Source of the DNA: Phyllobacterium myrsinacearum
Lineage (GTDB): Bacteria; Pseudomonadota; Alphaproteobacteria; Rhizobiales; Rhizobiaceae
Direction: 5' to 3'
Assembly (NCBI RefSeq): GCF_002980555.1
Contig: NZ_PVBT01000001.1
Location: 1,054,001 to 1,118,000 of the forward strand
DNA length: 64,000 nucleotides
The position numbers and the translations under genes are program-made. The notes beneath the pieces were generated by a model. The model did no database searches. It was not told where the DNA came from and was given only the letters and a program-made list of their open reading frames with translations. Shown piece after piece: positions 18,119 through 26,684 of the stretch; the first letter of the stretch is position 1; each line of letters opens with the position of its first letter.

Positions 18119-19600
18119 ATGCTACCGCAAAACCGCTGGCTGGTCCTAGCGATCGTCTCCAGCGCTCTGTTCCTCGTCGTCATTGACATGACAGTTCTCT
18201 ACACGGCTTTGCCGCGTCTGACCCATGATCTCTACGCTTCGGCATCGGCCAAGCTGTGGATCGTCAACGCCTATCCCCTGGTTGTCGCCGGCCTTCTGCC
18301 CGGTGCCGGCGCGCTTGGCGACCGGATCGGAAACAAGAAATTGTTTGCCGGCGGTCTCCTCGTGTTCGGCCTGGCCTCGCTGGCAGCCGCTTTCTCTCCG
18401 ACCAGCGGGGTGCTCATCGCTTCGCGCGCCTTGCTGGCCGTCGGTGCGGCCATGATGATGCCGGCCACGCTTTCCATCGTCCGGCAAACCTTTGCGGATG
18501 AGCGGGAGCGCGCCTTTGCCATTGGCATCTGGGCGGCGATTGCATCGGGCGGCGCAGCCGTCGGACCCGTGCTGGGCGGCGTTCTGCTCGAATATTTCTG
18601 GTGGGGCTCGGTGTTCCTCATCAATGTTCCCATCGTCGTCGTGGCGCTGGTGTTCACGCTGTGGGTCATTCCCAACCGCGCGGGTGATACGACGCGTCCC
18701 TGGGATCTCGTTGCCTCCGTGCAGATCATGATCGGGCTCGTCGGCGTGACCTACGCGATCAAGGAATTCGGCAAGCAAACGCCAGCCTATGCGGCGGCAC
18801 TCACGACCGCGATGATCGGCGTCGTCTTTCTGTGGCTGTTTGTCCGGCGGCAGGGACGCTCGGCGCAACCGATGATCGATTTCAGGCTGTTCAGAAACCG
18901 GAGATTCTCGTCGGGTGTCGCGACCGCCTTCATCGCCTCTCTCACGCTTGTGGGCATGGAACTGGTGCTGAGCCAGCGTTTTCAGCTGGTCATGGGGCTG
19001 TCGCCGCTGGAAGCGGGGCTTTTGATTCTGCCGGTGCCGCTCGCTGCCTTTGCGGCGGGTCCGCTGGCGGGACTGGCGCTGCCGCGTCTTGGCTCGGAAC
19101 CCATCATGTGGGCCAGTCTGACGGCGGCGGGGCTTGGCGTTGCCAGCCTGCTCTATGTCCATGAAGCAAGGCCGCTTGTGCAGATCGCAAGCCTTGCCGT
19201 TCTCGGCTTTGGCTTTGGCGCGGCCATGACAGCCGCATCGAGCGCCATCATGCTCAACACGCCGGAAGAAAGCGCCGGTACGGTGGCGTCGATTGAAGAG
19301 GTGTCCTACGAACTTGGCGGCGCCATGGGTGTCGCCTTGCTCGGCAGTCTCATGTCGACGATCTACAGCATCAGCCTGACGCTGCCTGACAGCATGAATG
19401 CCCCGGTGATGGTTTATGACAGCCTCGATGAGGCGTTGATCTATGCCAAGGGGCTGGCACCGGATGCTGCATCGGCTTTGACCGGCTTTGCCCGGGATGC
19501 TTTCGAAAGCGCGTTCACGTCGGTCATTCTTGTGGCTTCCGCCACGCTGATCCTCACGGCAATGGCAATCAGGCTGGCGACACGGGCAGGCAAAGCCTGA
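18119..19600 (+). CDS. MFS drug exporter, DHA2 family (QacA/SmvA-like)
   Basis: A protein of about 493 residues with 14 predicted helices, typical of proton/drug antiporters of the QacA/EmrB/SmvA type. Motif C-like helix 5 is present (ASGGAAVGPVLGGVLLEYF), as are the early VVIDMTVLYTALPRL segment (Asp in helix 1) and the GDRIGNKKLF loop between helices 2 and 3. The start is uncertain: ATG 18119 begins just before the first helix, and ATG 18068 would add 17 polar residues. It is transcribed away from a TetR gene, with an operator-like repeat between them. Substrates, probably cationic antiseptics or dyes, are inferred from the family only. Confidence 0.92.
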   Translation: MLPQNRWLVLAIVSSALFLVVIDMTVLYTALPRLTHDLYASASAKLWIVNAYPLVVAGLLPGAGALGDRIGNKKLFAGGLLVFGLASLAAAFSPTSGVLIASRALLAVGAAMMMPATLSIVRQTFADERERAFAIGIWAAIASGGAAVGPVLGGVLLEYFWWGSVFLINVPIVVVALVFTLWVIPNRAGDTTRPWDLVASVQIMIGLVGVTYAIKEFGKQTPAYAAALTTAMIGVVFLWLFVRRQGRSAQPMIDFRLFRNRRFSSGVATAFIASLTLVGMELVLSQRFQLVMGLSPLEAGLLILPVPLAAFAAGPLAGLALPRLGSEPIMWASLTAAGLGVASLLYVHEARPLVQIASLAVLGFGFGAAMTAASSAIMLNTPEESAGTVASIEEVSYELGGAMGVALLGSLMSTIYSISLTLPDSMNAPVMVYDSLDEALIYAKGLAPDAASALTGFARDAFESAFTSVILVASATLILTAMAIRLATRAGKA

Positions 19601-19623
19601 TCTGCCGCGCTGACGCCAGAAAC

Positions 19624-19654
19624 AGGCAATCCGGCCAACGCGGCCGGATTGCCT
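19624..19654. terminator. Hairpin between convergent MFS and SDR genes
   Basis: A 13-bp perfect stem (AGGCAATCCGGCC and its complement) with a 5-base loop. It lacks a long T run but sits between two gene ends. Confidence 0.55.
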
Positions 19655-19676
19655 CCATGCCGCATGAACGCCTTGT

Positions 19677-20465
19677 TCAAATGATCGCGTGCGACAAGCC
19701 GCCGTCCACCGGTATTGCTGCTCCGGTGACATAGGAGGCGCGTTCACTGGCGAGAAACGCAGCCACGGCGCCGAATTCATCCGCTGTTCCATAGCGGCCG
19801 ACGGGCACGTCCGCCTGGCTCTCTGCGGCAATGACGGCGACGTCAACACCCCGTGCTTCGGCGTCCATGCGATCCAATGCGTCCGTGCGTGCCGTGGCAA
19901 GGCGTCCGGCGAGCAGCAGATTGACCGTCACGCCATCGGCAGCCACTTCGCCGGCAAGGCTCTTCGCCCAACCCGCAACGGCGGCGCGCAATGCATTGGA
20001 TGCGGTCAGGCCGGCAATCGGCTCCCGGACACTCGTGGACGATACCACGAGGATGCGGCCCCAATGCCGTTCGCGCATGCCCGGCAGGAAATGCGCGGCG
20101 ATGCGCACGCCGGACAGGAACATGGTCTCGAACTGGGTGCGCCATTGGACGATGTTCAGCGATGCCGCCGGAAATGGCGGCGGCCCGCCGCCGTTCAAGA
20201 GCAGGATGTCGATGCCGCCCATCGCCCCGTCAACGCGATCGAGCATGGCGGCCAAAGCCACGGGATCGGCAAGATCGGCATTGAGGGCGAAGGAGCGGGG
20301 CGAATGCACGCGCAGCGCACTGGCCGTGGCGTTCAACGCCGCATCGTCCCGTCCGGCGATGGCGACAACCACGCCGTTTTCAGCGAGCGCGCCGGCAACG
20401 CCGCGGCCAAGCCCCTTATTGCCGCCGAGCACAAGCGCCCGTTTGCCTTCCAGTCCAAGGTTCAT
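19677..20465 (-). CDS. SDR-family protein with degenerate active site
   Basis: A 262-residue Rossmann-fold protein of the short-chain dehydrogenase type. The cofactor loop reads LVLGGNKGLGRGVAG instead of TGxxxGIG. In place of the usual YxxxK it has GLTASNALRAAVAG: the catalytic Tyr is absent and an Asn follows the Ser. The SSTS serine and the C-terminal PVDGG are kept. This fits the subgroup of beta-ketoacyl-reductase-like SDRs that lack a perfect catalytic tetrad, so redox activity cannot be assumed. The gene lies 26 bases downstream of the RidA gene and is probably cotranscribed with it. A hairpin follows its stop. Confidence 0.85.
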   Translation of the reverse strand: MNLGLEGKRALVLGGNKGLGRGVAGALAENGVVVAIAGRDDAALNATASALRVHSPRSFALNADLADPVALAAMLDRVDGAMGGIDILLLNGGGPPPFPAASLNIVQWRTQFETMFLSGVRIAAHFLPGMRERHWGRILVVSSTSVREPIAGLTASNALRAAVAGWAKSLAGEVAADGVTVNLLLAGRLATARTDALDRMDAEARGVDVAVIAAESQADVPVGRYGTADEFGAVAAFLASERASYVTGAAIPVDGGLSHAII

Positions 20466-20491
20466 GGTAGAGTTCTCACTTTTTCAATGGG

Positions 20492-20956
20492 TTAGCGGAC
20501 ATGAATGATGGCATCGACTTCAACGGGTACATTCAGGGGCAGGCCCGCCATGCCGACCGCCGCGCGGGCATGTCTGCCCTTGTCTCCGAGTATCTCGAGC
20601 AAAAGTTCGGATGCGCCGTTGCCGACGGTTGAATAGTCACTGAAGCCGGCGACGGCATTCACGTAAACCGTGATCTTAGCCACCTGGACAACCCGGCTCA
20701 AATCGCCATCCAATTCCCGGCTCAGCCAGAACAGAATGTTGGCAGCGCAGATGGCGGCCGCCTGCTTTGCCTCGTCCAGACTGATCGTTTCGCCGACTTT
20801 GCCCGCGTAGGCAATGTCATCTCCCGCCTCGGGTATCTGACCGGAGATATAGACGATATTGCCGATGCGGACGGCCGGTGCGAACGGAAAGTTGGCTGGC
20901 GCGATATCCGGCCAGGTCAGGCCGGTCTGTTCAAAACGGTCGCGGAAACTCGTCAA
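20492..20956 (-). CDS. RidA family protein (enamine/imine deaminase-like)
   Basis: A 154-residue protein of the RidA/YjgF superfamily, whose best known members hydrolyse reactive enamines and imines released by PLP enzymes. Visible motifs: IVYISGQIPEAGDDIAYAGKVG and the VEVDAIIHV C-terminal strand. The canonical Arg of active RidA (usually in a CxRxxV context near the C-terminus) is not evident, so it may belong to a Rid1-7 subgroup of unknown activity. The start is probably TTG 20956, with AGGAG 6 bases upstream; GTG 20992 would put the ribosome binding site inside the gene. It heads a RidA-SDR pair, divergent from a LysR regulator. Confidence 0.85.
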   Translation of the reverse strand: MTSFRDRFEQTGLTWPDIAPANFPFAPAVRIGNIVYISGQIPEAGDDIAYAGKVGETISLDEAKQAAAICAANILFWLSRELDGDLSRVVQVAKITVYVNAVAGFSDYSTVGNGASELLLEILGDKGRHARAAVGMAGLPLNVPVEVDAIIHVR

Positions 20957-21013
20957 GGCAATCTCCTCTTGCTGGGGAGCATTCCTTGCCACGAAAGTTC
21001 GTGATAATGTATC

Positions 21014-21032
21014 TTGATATTGCTTATATCAA
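21014..21032. promoter_or_regulatory. LysR-type binding site between ridA-like and lysR genes
   Basis: TTGATAT and TATATCAA form a near-perfect inverted repeat over 19 bases, containing the T-N11-A core typical of LysR regulators. It lies in the divergent promoter region, 15 bases before the LysR start. Confidence 0.6.
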
Positions 21033-21046
21033 TATAAGGATTCTTG

Positions 21047-21898
21047 ATGGATATGACTCTCGATCCGCACCTGTTGCGGGCGCTGCTCGTGGTTGCCGAA
21101 ACGGGTACCGTCAGCGGTGCGGCGGAGAAACTGGCGCGCACGCAGGCGGCGGTCAGCATGCAGCTCAAGCGGCTGGAGGCGGATGTTGGCACGCAGCTTC
21201 TCAAGCGTTCATCACGCGGCGTTTCGCTGACCGATTCAGGCGAGATTCTCGTGGCCTATGCCCGCAAGCTGATCGCGCTTGGCGAAGATGCGCGCCAGCA
21301 GATCGAGGGGCGCAAGCTGGTCGGGCGGGTGAGGCTCGGGCTGATTGAAGACCTCGTGGTGACGCGGCTGCCTATTCTACTCGCTGAGTTTCGCAAGCGA
21401 TTTCCGCAGGTGGAGCTTGATCTGGTCACGGCACACAGCGGCGAACTCAGCCATGATCTCCAGGCCGGGACGCTGGATATCGTCATTGCCGACCCATCGC
21501 GGTTCACCTTTGCGCCATTCTTTCACTGGTCACGGCAACTTGTCTGGAGCGGCAGCCGTTTGATCGATGTGGGCGAGGGTGACCCGATCCCGCTCATCGT
21601 CTTCGAAGGCTCCTGCACCTGGCAGGACAAGACAACCCTGGCGTTTGCCAGCGCCGGGGTCGCATGGTGCGTCGCTTGCCGGGTCTCCAGCTACGGTGCC
21701 CTGATCGGCGCCTTGCGTGCCGGGCTCGGCTACAGCCTGATGCTGCCGGAAAGCCTGCCGTCCGACTGCGAAACCATTGAGGGCGGCCGCAGCCTGCCGC
21801 AGGCGCCAAGCGCGGATTTCGGTCTGTTTGTCGCCAGGGACCCTTCCAACATTGTGCGGGAGCTTGGCACGTTCCTGCGCGAAAAACTCGTGTCCTGA
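21047..21898 (+). CDS. LysR family transcriptional regulator
   Basis: A 283-residue regulator with the N-terminal winged helix-turn-helix (GTVSGAAEKLARTQAAVSMQ, residues about 20-40) and a periplasmic-binding-protein-like effector domain. ATG 21047 follows AAGGA by 6 bases. It is transcribed away from the RidA-SDR pair with a LysR-type box between, so it most likely controls those genes in response to a small metabolite. Three cysteines in a stretch of the effector domain (SCTWQDK and WCVACRV) are unusual and could be redox-sensitive, but that is conjecture. Confidence 0.93.
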   Translation: MDMTLDPHLLRALLVVAETGTVSGAAEKLARTQAAVSMQLKRLEADVGTQLLKRSSRGVSLTDSGEILVAYARKLIALGEDARQQIEGRKLVGRVRLGLIEDLVVTRLPILLAEFRKRFPQVELDLVTAHSGELSHDLQAGTLDIVIADPSRFTFAPFFHWSRQLVWSGSRLIDVGEGDPIPLIVFEGSCTWQDKTTLAFASAGVAWCVACRVSSYGALIGALRAGLGYSLMLPESLPSDCETIEGGRSLPQAPSADFGLFVARDPSNIVRELGTFLREKLVS

Positions 21899-21949
21899 CG
21901 TTCGTTGTCCGGCGATCCTGACGCCGGACTGGCGAAGGGCATTGTCAGC

Positions 21950-24112
21950 CTACTTGCACGTGGAAACGAAGTTCGCGTCGTTCAGAGCCGTTCCGTTCAA
22001 CCGGAGCACGGAGTTCCCTTCCTGGGTCAGCGAGCCATTGATGTAACTGCCGAAACTGGACACAAGACAGTTGCGCGGTGTGTTGGTGACGCCGACATTG
22101 CCGTCGAGATTGACCGATGGCCCCATGAAATGGAGACCGGCTTTCGCCGCCCCGTCGATTGTCACATTGTTCAGCGTGATATCCTTGACCGGTCCTCCGA
22201 GAAACTCGAAATCACTGCCATAGCTGAAAATGCCGTAGCTTCCCGCATTGCTGATTGTCACATCCTTGAAGTGAATATCCGCAACCGGATTGAGGAAGAT
22301 GCCGGCGTTGCGCGGCGCATCGATCACAAGGCCTGAAACGTTCACATTGGTGGTTCTGGTTGGCAGCGTGCTTGCGGAAACCAGCATGAGCCCATTGACC
22401 CCGCCCTTGAGCGTCATATCGGCAATGGACACGTTCGATGTGCCTTGCAGCACCACCAGATCCATATCCAGACCTTGTTTCGAATTGTCGACGGTGACCT
22501 TGTTCATCCCAATGTCTTTTGCCGCCACGAGCAGAACGCCTTCGCGCCGGGAATTGCTGATGCTGACATTATCGAGGACAATGTTTGTGGCCGGACTCAC
22601 CAGTTCTGCCGGCCAGGTCTTGTCGTTGATGCGGCTGCCCGCAAAGACGCCATAGGTGACATCGCTGATCGTGGTATCGCGTACCGTCAGATTGCGGGTT
22701 CCGAGCGCACTGATCGCCGCATAAGGCGCGCGGTTCGGACTGTAGACCGAGAACTCACAATCCGTGTTGTTGTTGCAGATGAAAAGATCGTGGATGCTGG
22801 CGTTCTGGACGGTCGCGCCCGCAACGTCTTCCAGCCGGATGCCGTCATTGGCCGCCTTGGCGATATCGACATTGTGAATCCATAGGTCTGCCGCCCCATG
22901 GCTTGCAATACCGGCGAAACCGCCGCGGATCGACAGGTTGGCCACTTCACTGCCTGAAGCCATCGTGATGACATCCCGGCCGGGATTGGAGCCAGTCAAA
23001 GTCGCGGCAGCGCCATCGTGGCGGAACAATGCCGTGCCGCCGCTGTCGACGCCGCGCACGCCGATGACACTGCCGCCGCCAAACAGATGCTGCTGGCTGC
23101 CGAGGGTGAGCGTGTTGTCCAGCGCGATATCGCCGCTGGCCAGGACGAGGGCGTGTTTTCCTGCTGCCGCGAGTGCGCTGTTGATTGCCGCAGCCGTGCC
23201 GCTGGCCGATGAAATGCCGACGACCTTGCCGATTGCCTCGCCGGACGAGGCAAATTCAACCGCCTCCCTATCACCGGTTGTTCCAGCATGGGTGCGAATG
23301 AAATCCGCCCGCTCGACGCGCTGATACATCGGGTCGACGCTGCTTTGGCCGGACGATGTACCGCCCAGCGCGACACGCAGACGGGCGCTGACGCCGAATT
23401 CAAGCCTGTCTTCATTGTCGTAGGAGGCCGAAGCGCCGAGGGCGAGGGTGGTGCCGGAACCCACGCCGGGCAAACCGGCAAATGTCAGTTCGGCACGGGC
23501 TTTGCCGCCGAAAGTATCGGCCATGCCGGTGCCTTCGTACCAGTAGCCGCCGCCAAAAAGTTTGAGCTGGCTGGTTGCATCCTGCGGAAACACCGGAAGG
23601 CGAATGCCTGCTTCCGCATCCACGCCCTTGCGCGCCCGTTCCTTGCCCGCCTGAAACACCAGCGCATCGCCGCTCAGATAGGCCCGGTTGAATTCACTCA
23701 GTGTTTTGGACCCGGTGACCGGCAGATAGACATTGCTTCTGGCTTCAAACACCGAACCAATGAATTCAGTGCCGAAGGAGACCTGGCCAAAGCTGTTGCC
23801 GTAGTCGCTGTGCAGCCTGTCAAAATAGCCGTAGGCGCCGATGATCGATCCGTCACTGTTGCGGTGGCGGTAACCGGCGCCGAGTGATCCCTGACGGACC
23901 GAACCGCTGGCAAAGGTTCCCCGGCCTTCGACAAACAGGCCGTCGCCGTTCTGCAGCAGAAATGGCAGGAACAGTCCGGCAGTGCCCGAACCTTCGCCCG
24001 ATGCGATATCGCCGCCCAGCTCGATGATCGGCCCGGCGCCCTGTGCCAAGACAAGGGAAGGCATCGCGGCACTGACAAGCAGCGCCGCCGCAAAACTCTG
24101 TATGATTTTCAT
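21950..24112 (-). CDS. Inverse autotransporter (type Ve-like) with parallel beta-helix passenger
   Basis: A 720-residue surface protein. A Sec signal peptide (residues 1-23, ending VLAQG) is followed by a beta-rich region, about 25-255, resembling the intimin/invasin inverse-autotransporter barrel: alternating Gly/aromatic strands such as GAGYRHRNSDG, GAYGYFDRLHSDYG and EARSNVYLPV. From about 285 to 720 come Asn/Asp-rich PbH1-type repeats of a pectate-lyase-like beta-helix (NLTVRDTTISDVTYGV, NIVLDNVSISNSRREG, VKDITLNNVTIDGAAKAG). Two Cys pairs (CNNNTDC, and Cys residues near the C-terminus) could be disulfides. Barrel first, passenger last is type Ve topology; known passengers are usually Ig-like, so a beta-helix is unusual. 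Adhesion or glycan binding is the likely role. It stands alone with its own promoter region. Confidence 0.8.
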   Translation of the reverse strand: MKIIQSFAAALLVSAAMPSLVLAQGAGPIIELGGDIASGEGSGTAGLFLPFLLQNGDGLFVEGRGTFASGSVRQGSLGAGYRHRNSDGSIIGAYGYFDRLHSDYGNSFGQVSFGTEFIGSVFEARSNVYLPVTGSKTLSEFNRAYLSGDALVFQAGKERARKGVDAEAGIRLPVFPQDATSQLKLFGGGYWYEGTGMADTFGGKARAELTFAGLPGVGSGTTLALGASASYDNEDRLEFGVSARLRVALGGTSSGQSSVDPMYQRVERADFIRTHAGTTGDREAVEFASSGEAIGKVVGISSASGTAAAINSALAAAGKHALVLASGDIALDNTLTLGSQQHLFGGGSVIGVRGVDSGGTALFRHDGAAATLTGSNPGRDVITMASGSEVANLSIRGGFAGIASHGAADLWIHNVDIAKAANDGIRLEDVAGATVQNASIHDLFICNNNTDCEFSVYSPNRAPYAAISALGTRNLTVRDTTISDVTYGVFAGSRINDKTWPAELVSPATNIVLDNVSISNSRREGVLLVAAKDIGMNKVTVDNSKQGLDMDLVVLQGTSNVSIADMTLKGGVNGLMLVSASTLPTRTTNVNVSGLVIDAPRNAGIFLNPVADIHFKDVTISNAGSYGIFSYGSDFEFLGGPVKDITLNNVTIDGAAKAGLHFMGPSVNLDGNVGVTNTPRNCLVSSFGSYINGSLTQEGNSVLRLNGTALNDANFVSTCK

Positions 24113-24382
24113 GGTCGTCCCGTGGAGTTCTATTCGACGGAACTGGTGCTATGATACATGAGTATTTGAGTCAAGTAATCATTTTGGGAAACAAAAGTTC
24201 ATCCCGTATGAAATGGAACTCATAAGAAAGCGCATTAATATAATTGCTTTTCTATCTGGAATTAAATGCGAAATTTCATTCTTTATCCCGCGATCGCATA
24301 TCGGCAGGCAGGCTTCCATTGCAGCGCGGCCGGCGGAGACGGGGATGGGCAGCACTCCGGCGCTGCCCATCTTCGAATAGTG
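24113..24382. other. Intergenic region with hairpin at 24344-24371
   Basis: An AT-rich stretch upstream of the inverse autotransporter; TTGACT on the minus strand may be its -35. A 10-bp perfect stem (GATGGGCAGC/GCTGCCCATC) just after the 24383 gene end probably acts as that gene's terminator, although no T run follows. No gene is evident. Confidence 0.45.
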
Positions 24383-24874
24383 TTATTTGGCGGCCGCCTT
24401 GAGCGAACCGATGATTGCGAGCAGCTCAGGCCCGTGTTTTTCCTGTGTTCCGTTGGAACCCCAATAGGTGATGACAAGAAGCTTGTCCGGTGTCGGAGCG
24501 GCAAAGGACAGTCCGATATTCACGGCACCTTCCTTGTCCGTACCGGTCCAGTCCATATTGGTCATGTCCATTCCATTGACGTGGTCGGTTGATTCCTTCT
24601 TGGTGGAATCATCGATCTTCACACCGTTTTCCGTCAGGAAATCGATGGCGTCACTGATCACCTTGTCGGATGTTTTGGCATCGGCCACATCGACGGAGAG
24701 ATAAATGGCCGAATCATCGGATGTGGCGTCGATGCCGCTGTCGGTTTCCTTGGGTCCCCAGCTGTCCGGAATGGTGATCGCCGCAACCGGAGCCTCGCTT
24801 GGAAAGGTGAGGGTCGCAGCCGGCGCCGCGGCGGGCGCCAGTGCGATCATGGTCGCCAGCACAATTTTCTTCAT
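24383..24874 (-). CDS. Secreted protein of unknown function
   Basis: A 163-residue protein with a Sec signal peptide (MKKIVLATMIALAPAAAPAA, cleavage about residue 20). The mature part is acidic and Thr/Asp-rich, with one Trp-containing IPDSWGP motif near its start and the C-terminal KHGPELLAIIGSLKAAAK. It has no membrane helix and no cysteine, so it is likely a soluble periplasmic protein. It resembles short periplasmic hypothetical proteins of Rhizobiales, but I cannot name a family. It stands alone between the inverse autotransporter and a GNAT gene, in an AT-rich context. Confidence 0.75.
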   Translation of the reverse strand: MKKIVLATMIALAPAAAPAATLTFPSEAPVAAITIPDSWGPKETDSGIDATSDDSAIYLSVDVADAKTSDKVISDAIDFLTENGVKIDDSTKKESTDHVNGMDMTNMDWTGTDKEGAVNIGLSFAAPTPDKLLVITYWGSNGTQEKHGPELLAIIGSLKAAAK

Positions 24875-25118
24875 AAGATTTCCCCTTGGATTACAACACC
24901 GAGCATCACGAATTGCGGATCATCCCCAATTCTATGTGTTTCTTTTCATTTTTGTATATTCTGAATGTATCAGAAGTATATCTGCTATCTATTGCTTTTG
25001 TTTGCGCAATGGCAATGACATTTCCCGGCTATTTTGACCAAGACTTGAAGTTTTTATTTATGTTTGTGGTAAACGCTGCGCCGATGTCACCCGATCGACT
25101 TGCGGCGGACGGGCGTAT
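24875..25118. other. AT-rich intergenic region
   Basis: Clearly lower in GC than its surroundings, with runs such as TTTCTTTTCATTTTTG. Open frames cross it but lack a ribosome binding site and coding-like composition. It probably holds the promoter of the 24383 gene; no RNA or repeat is recognised. Confidence 0.4.
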
Positions 25119-25580
25119 TCAGAACATCTTTCGATAAACGACAAAGCCGGAATGGTCTGCCACTTTGTTATAGAGTTCCATCGCGGTGTGATTGGTCTCG
25201 TGGGTGAGCCAGTAAACACGCGGAGATCCGGCATGCTGAGCCCGTTCGTAGACGCCGTTGATCAAGGCCCGGCCGACACCCTTTCCCCGGGCCGCCTCGT
25301 TCGTAAACAGGTCCTGCAGATAGCAGTTTGGTGCAACCGAAATGGTGCTGCGGTGGAAGATGTAGTGTGTCAGCCCCAGGAGTTTTCCGCCGCTCTCGGC
25401 AACGAGGGCATTGACCGGCTCGTAGGCGTCGAAAAACCGTTGCCAGGTCGTACGGGTTATTTCAGCCGGCAGCGCTGTCGCACCGGACCGTCCGTAAAAC
25501 GCATTGTAGCCATCCCAAAGCGGAAGCCACTGGTCATAATCCTGACGGGTGACGGGGCGAACGAGAAGGTCGTTGGTCAT
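25119..25580 (-). CDS. GNAT family N-acetyltransferase
   Basis: A 153-residue single-domain acetyltransferase. The acetyl-CoA-binding motif A is clear (QDLFTNEAARGKGVGRALI, residues about 88-107), followed by the HETNHTAMELYNKVA motif B region. It begins with RPVTRQDYDQWLPLW, similar to the group acting on small molecules such as amino acids or polyamines. The substrate is unknown. It is monocistronic by spacing. Confidence 0.9.
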   Translation of the reverse strand: MTNDLLVRPVTRQDYDQWLPLWDGYNAFYGRSGATALPAEITRTTWQRFFDAYEPVNALVAESGGKLLGLTHYIFHRSTISVAPNCYLQDLFTNEAARGKGVGRALINGVYERAQHAGSPRVYWLTHETNHTAMELYNKVADHSGFVVYRKMF

Positions 25581-25700
25581 GGTTCATCCTGTAATCTGCG
25601 GGAAATCCGGGTACGGCAGGCGGAAGGAGGCTAAAACACGAAATGCCCCGGCGACAATGGCCATTTCAGATATTTTTGCTGCGCTGGCCAGCGGTCGCTC

Positions 25701-26171
25701 TCATACATTCTGCCGCCGCTTGATCCCCATCAGGCGCTCATACAGTTTGAGCCGTTTTGGCCGCTTCTTGCGGATCGAGGGAGGCGTGGCCGACAGAAGG
25801 CCCGGCTGCAGGCAAACCGAATTGAGGCGTATGACTTTTTCGCCCCGAATCGTCCAGGTGTGGAGAAATGGCACCGTCGCATCGCCGTCATGCATCTTGA
25901 ACTGTACGAGTGCGTGCACTTCGTCATCCTGGCAATTCAGGGTTTCATAAATGACGGATGTCGGTTCGAGATAAAGCGAATACTGGCGCACGCAGGTGCC
26001 CAGATAATGATCCGGCCCCTGGTAGATGCCACCCCACGGCACGCTGTCCCCGATACGGGCCACGAAATCATTGTCGAGCAGCGGCGCGGTTGATTGCGGT
26101 CCGTCGCTGCGCGTTTTTTCATAGACGAGCCTGATCAGGGCTCTGTTCTTGTCCTTGATAGTGCCGTTCAT
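25701..26171 (-). CDS. SnoaL/NTF2-like fold protein
   Basis: A 156-residue protein whose first two thirds fit the cone-shaped NTF2-like fold: helix (NRALIRLVYEKTRSDG), then DNDFVARIGDSVPWGGIYQGPDHYL (in part), then strands VHALVQFKMHDG and VPFLHTWTIRGEKVIRL. Such proteins include polyketide cyclases, isomerases and many of unknown activity. The C-terminus is basic (IRKKRPKRLKLYERLMGIKRRQ). The start is set at ATG 26171; a longer frame to 26294 has poor coding character. Nothing in the context points to a substrate. Confidence 0.65.
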   Translation of the reverse strand: MNGTIKDKNRALIRLVYEKTRSDGPQSTAPLLDNDFVARIGDSVPWGGIYQGPDHYLGTCVRQYSLYLEPTSVIYETLNCQDDEVHALVQFKMHDGDATVPFLHTWTIRGEKVIRLNSVCLQPGLLSATPPSIRKKRPKRLKLYERLMGIKRRQNV

Positions 26172-26317
26172 TCTCTGTTCTGGTCCCCGAGGCACCGCTG
26201 AGTGACGGTTCCGGGCCAATCCTACTGCGGTCTGGCTGGCGGGTATAGGCCCACGCCTGTCCCTATCGGACGCTGCGGAGGTGTGCGATTGCAACGGAAT
26301 TGAAAAACTTGGGCTTA

Positions 26318-26393
26318 TGGTGAGCGCGCGGGGGTTCGAACCCCGGACCTACTGATTAAAAGTCAGTTGCTCTACCGGCTGAGCTACGCGCTC
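26318..26393 (-). tRNA. tRNA-Lys(UUU)
   Basis: A 76-base cloverleaf. The 7-bp acceptor GAGCGCG pairs with CGCGCTC, the D arm is GCTC/GAGC, the anticodon stem ACTGA/TCAGT carries loop CTTTTAA with anticodon TTT, the T arm CGGGG-TTCGAAC-CCCCG is intact, and ACCA is encoded at the 3' end. Confidence 0.97.
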
Positions 26394-26438
26394 CCAGGCA
26401 GGGAAGGCGGTTGCGCTGCCCCTGGGGAATTGCGGCGG

Positions 26439-26467
26439 AACATAGGGATGGGATTGGCATTGGTCAA
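26439..26467 (-). promoter_or_regulatory. Promoter of tRNA-Lys
   Basis: On the minus strand, TTGACC and TATGTT are separated by 17 bases, 46 bases before the tRNA. This is a good housekeeping promoter match. The rest of 26468-26684 shows no gene. Confidence 0.6.
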
Positions 26468-26684
26468 CAGCTATTGTGCACTGTTTTTGCAAGATTAAGC
26501 CCTGTTTTTGCCCTGTCCACGGTTTTTCCGGGCATTGGAGGCATTTTACATGGGGTTGGCGCTGCCGCTGGCAACAATCGCGGCGCATCTGTGTGCCGAA
26601 CTGTCGAAAAGGTGATTGGAATTTGCCGGGGATTCGGCCTATGGCACCTTCCATCCGAATTGAAATGCCAAACAAGGAGCGCAT

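Noticed and set aside
18146-19900. Open frame of 584 codons on the minus strand
   Set aside because: Antisense to the MFS exporter and running past the hairpin between two convergent genes; it has no domain and an Arg/His/Gln-rich composition.
24886-25137. Open frame across the AT-rich gap
   Set aside because: It needs a TTG start without a ribosome binding site, and the hydrophobic composition is explained by T-rich DNA.
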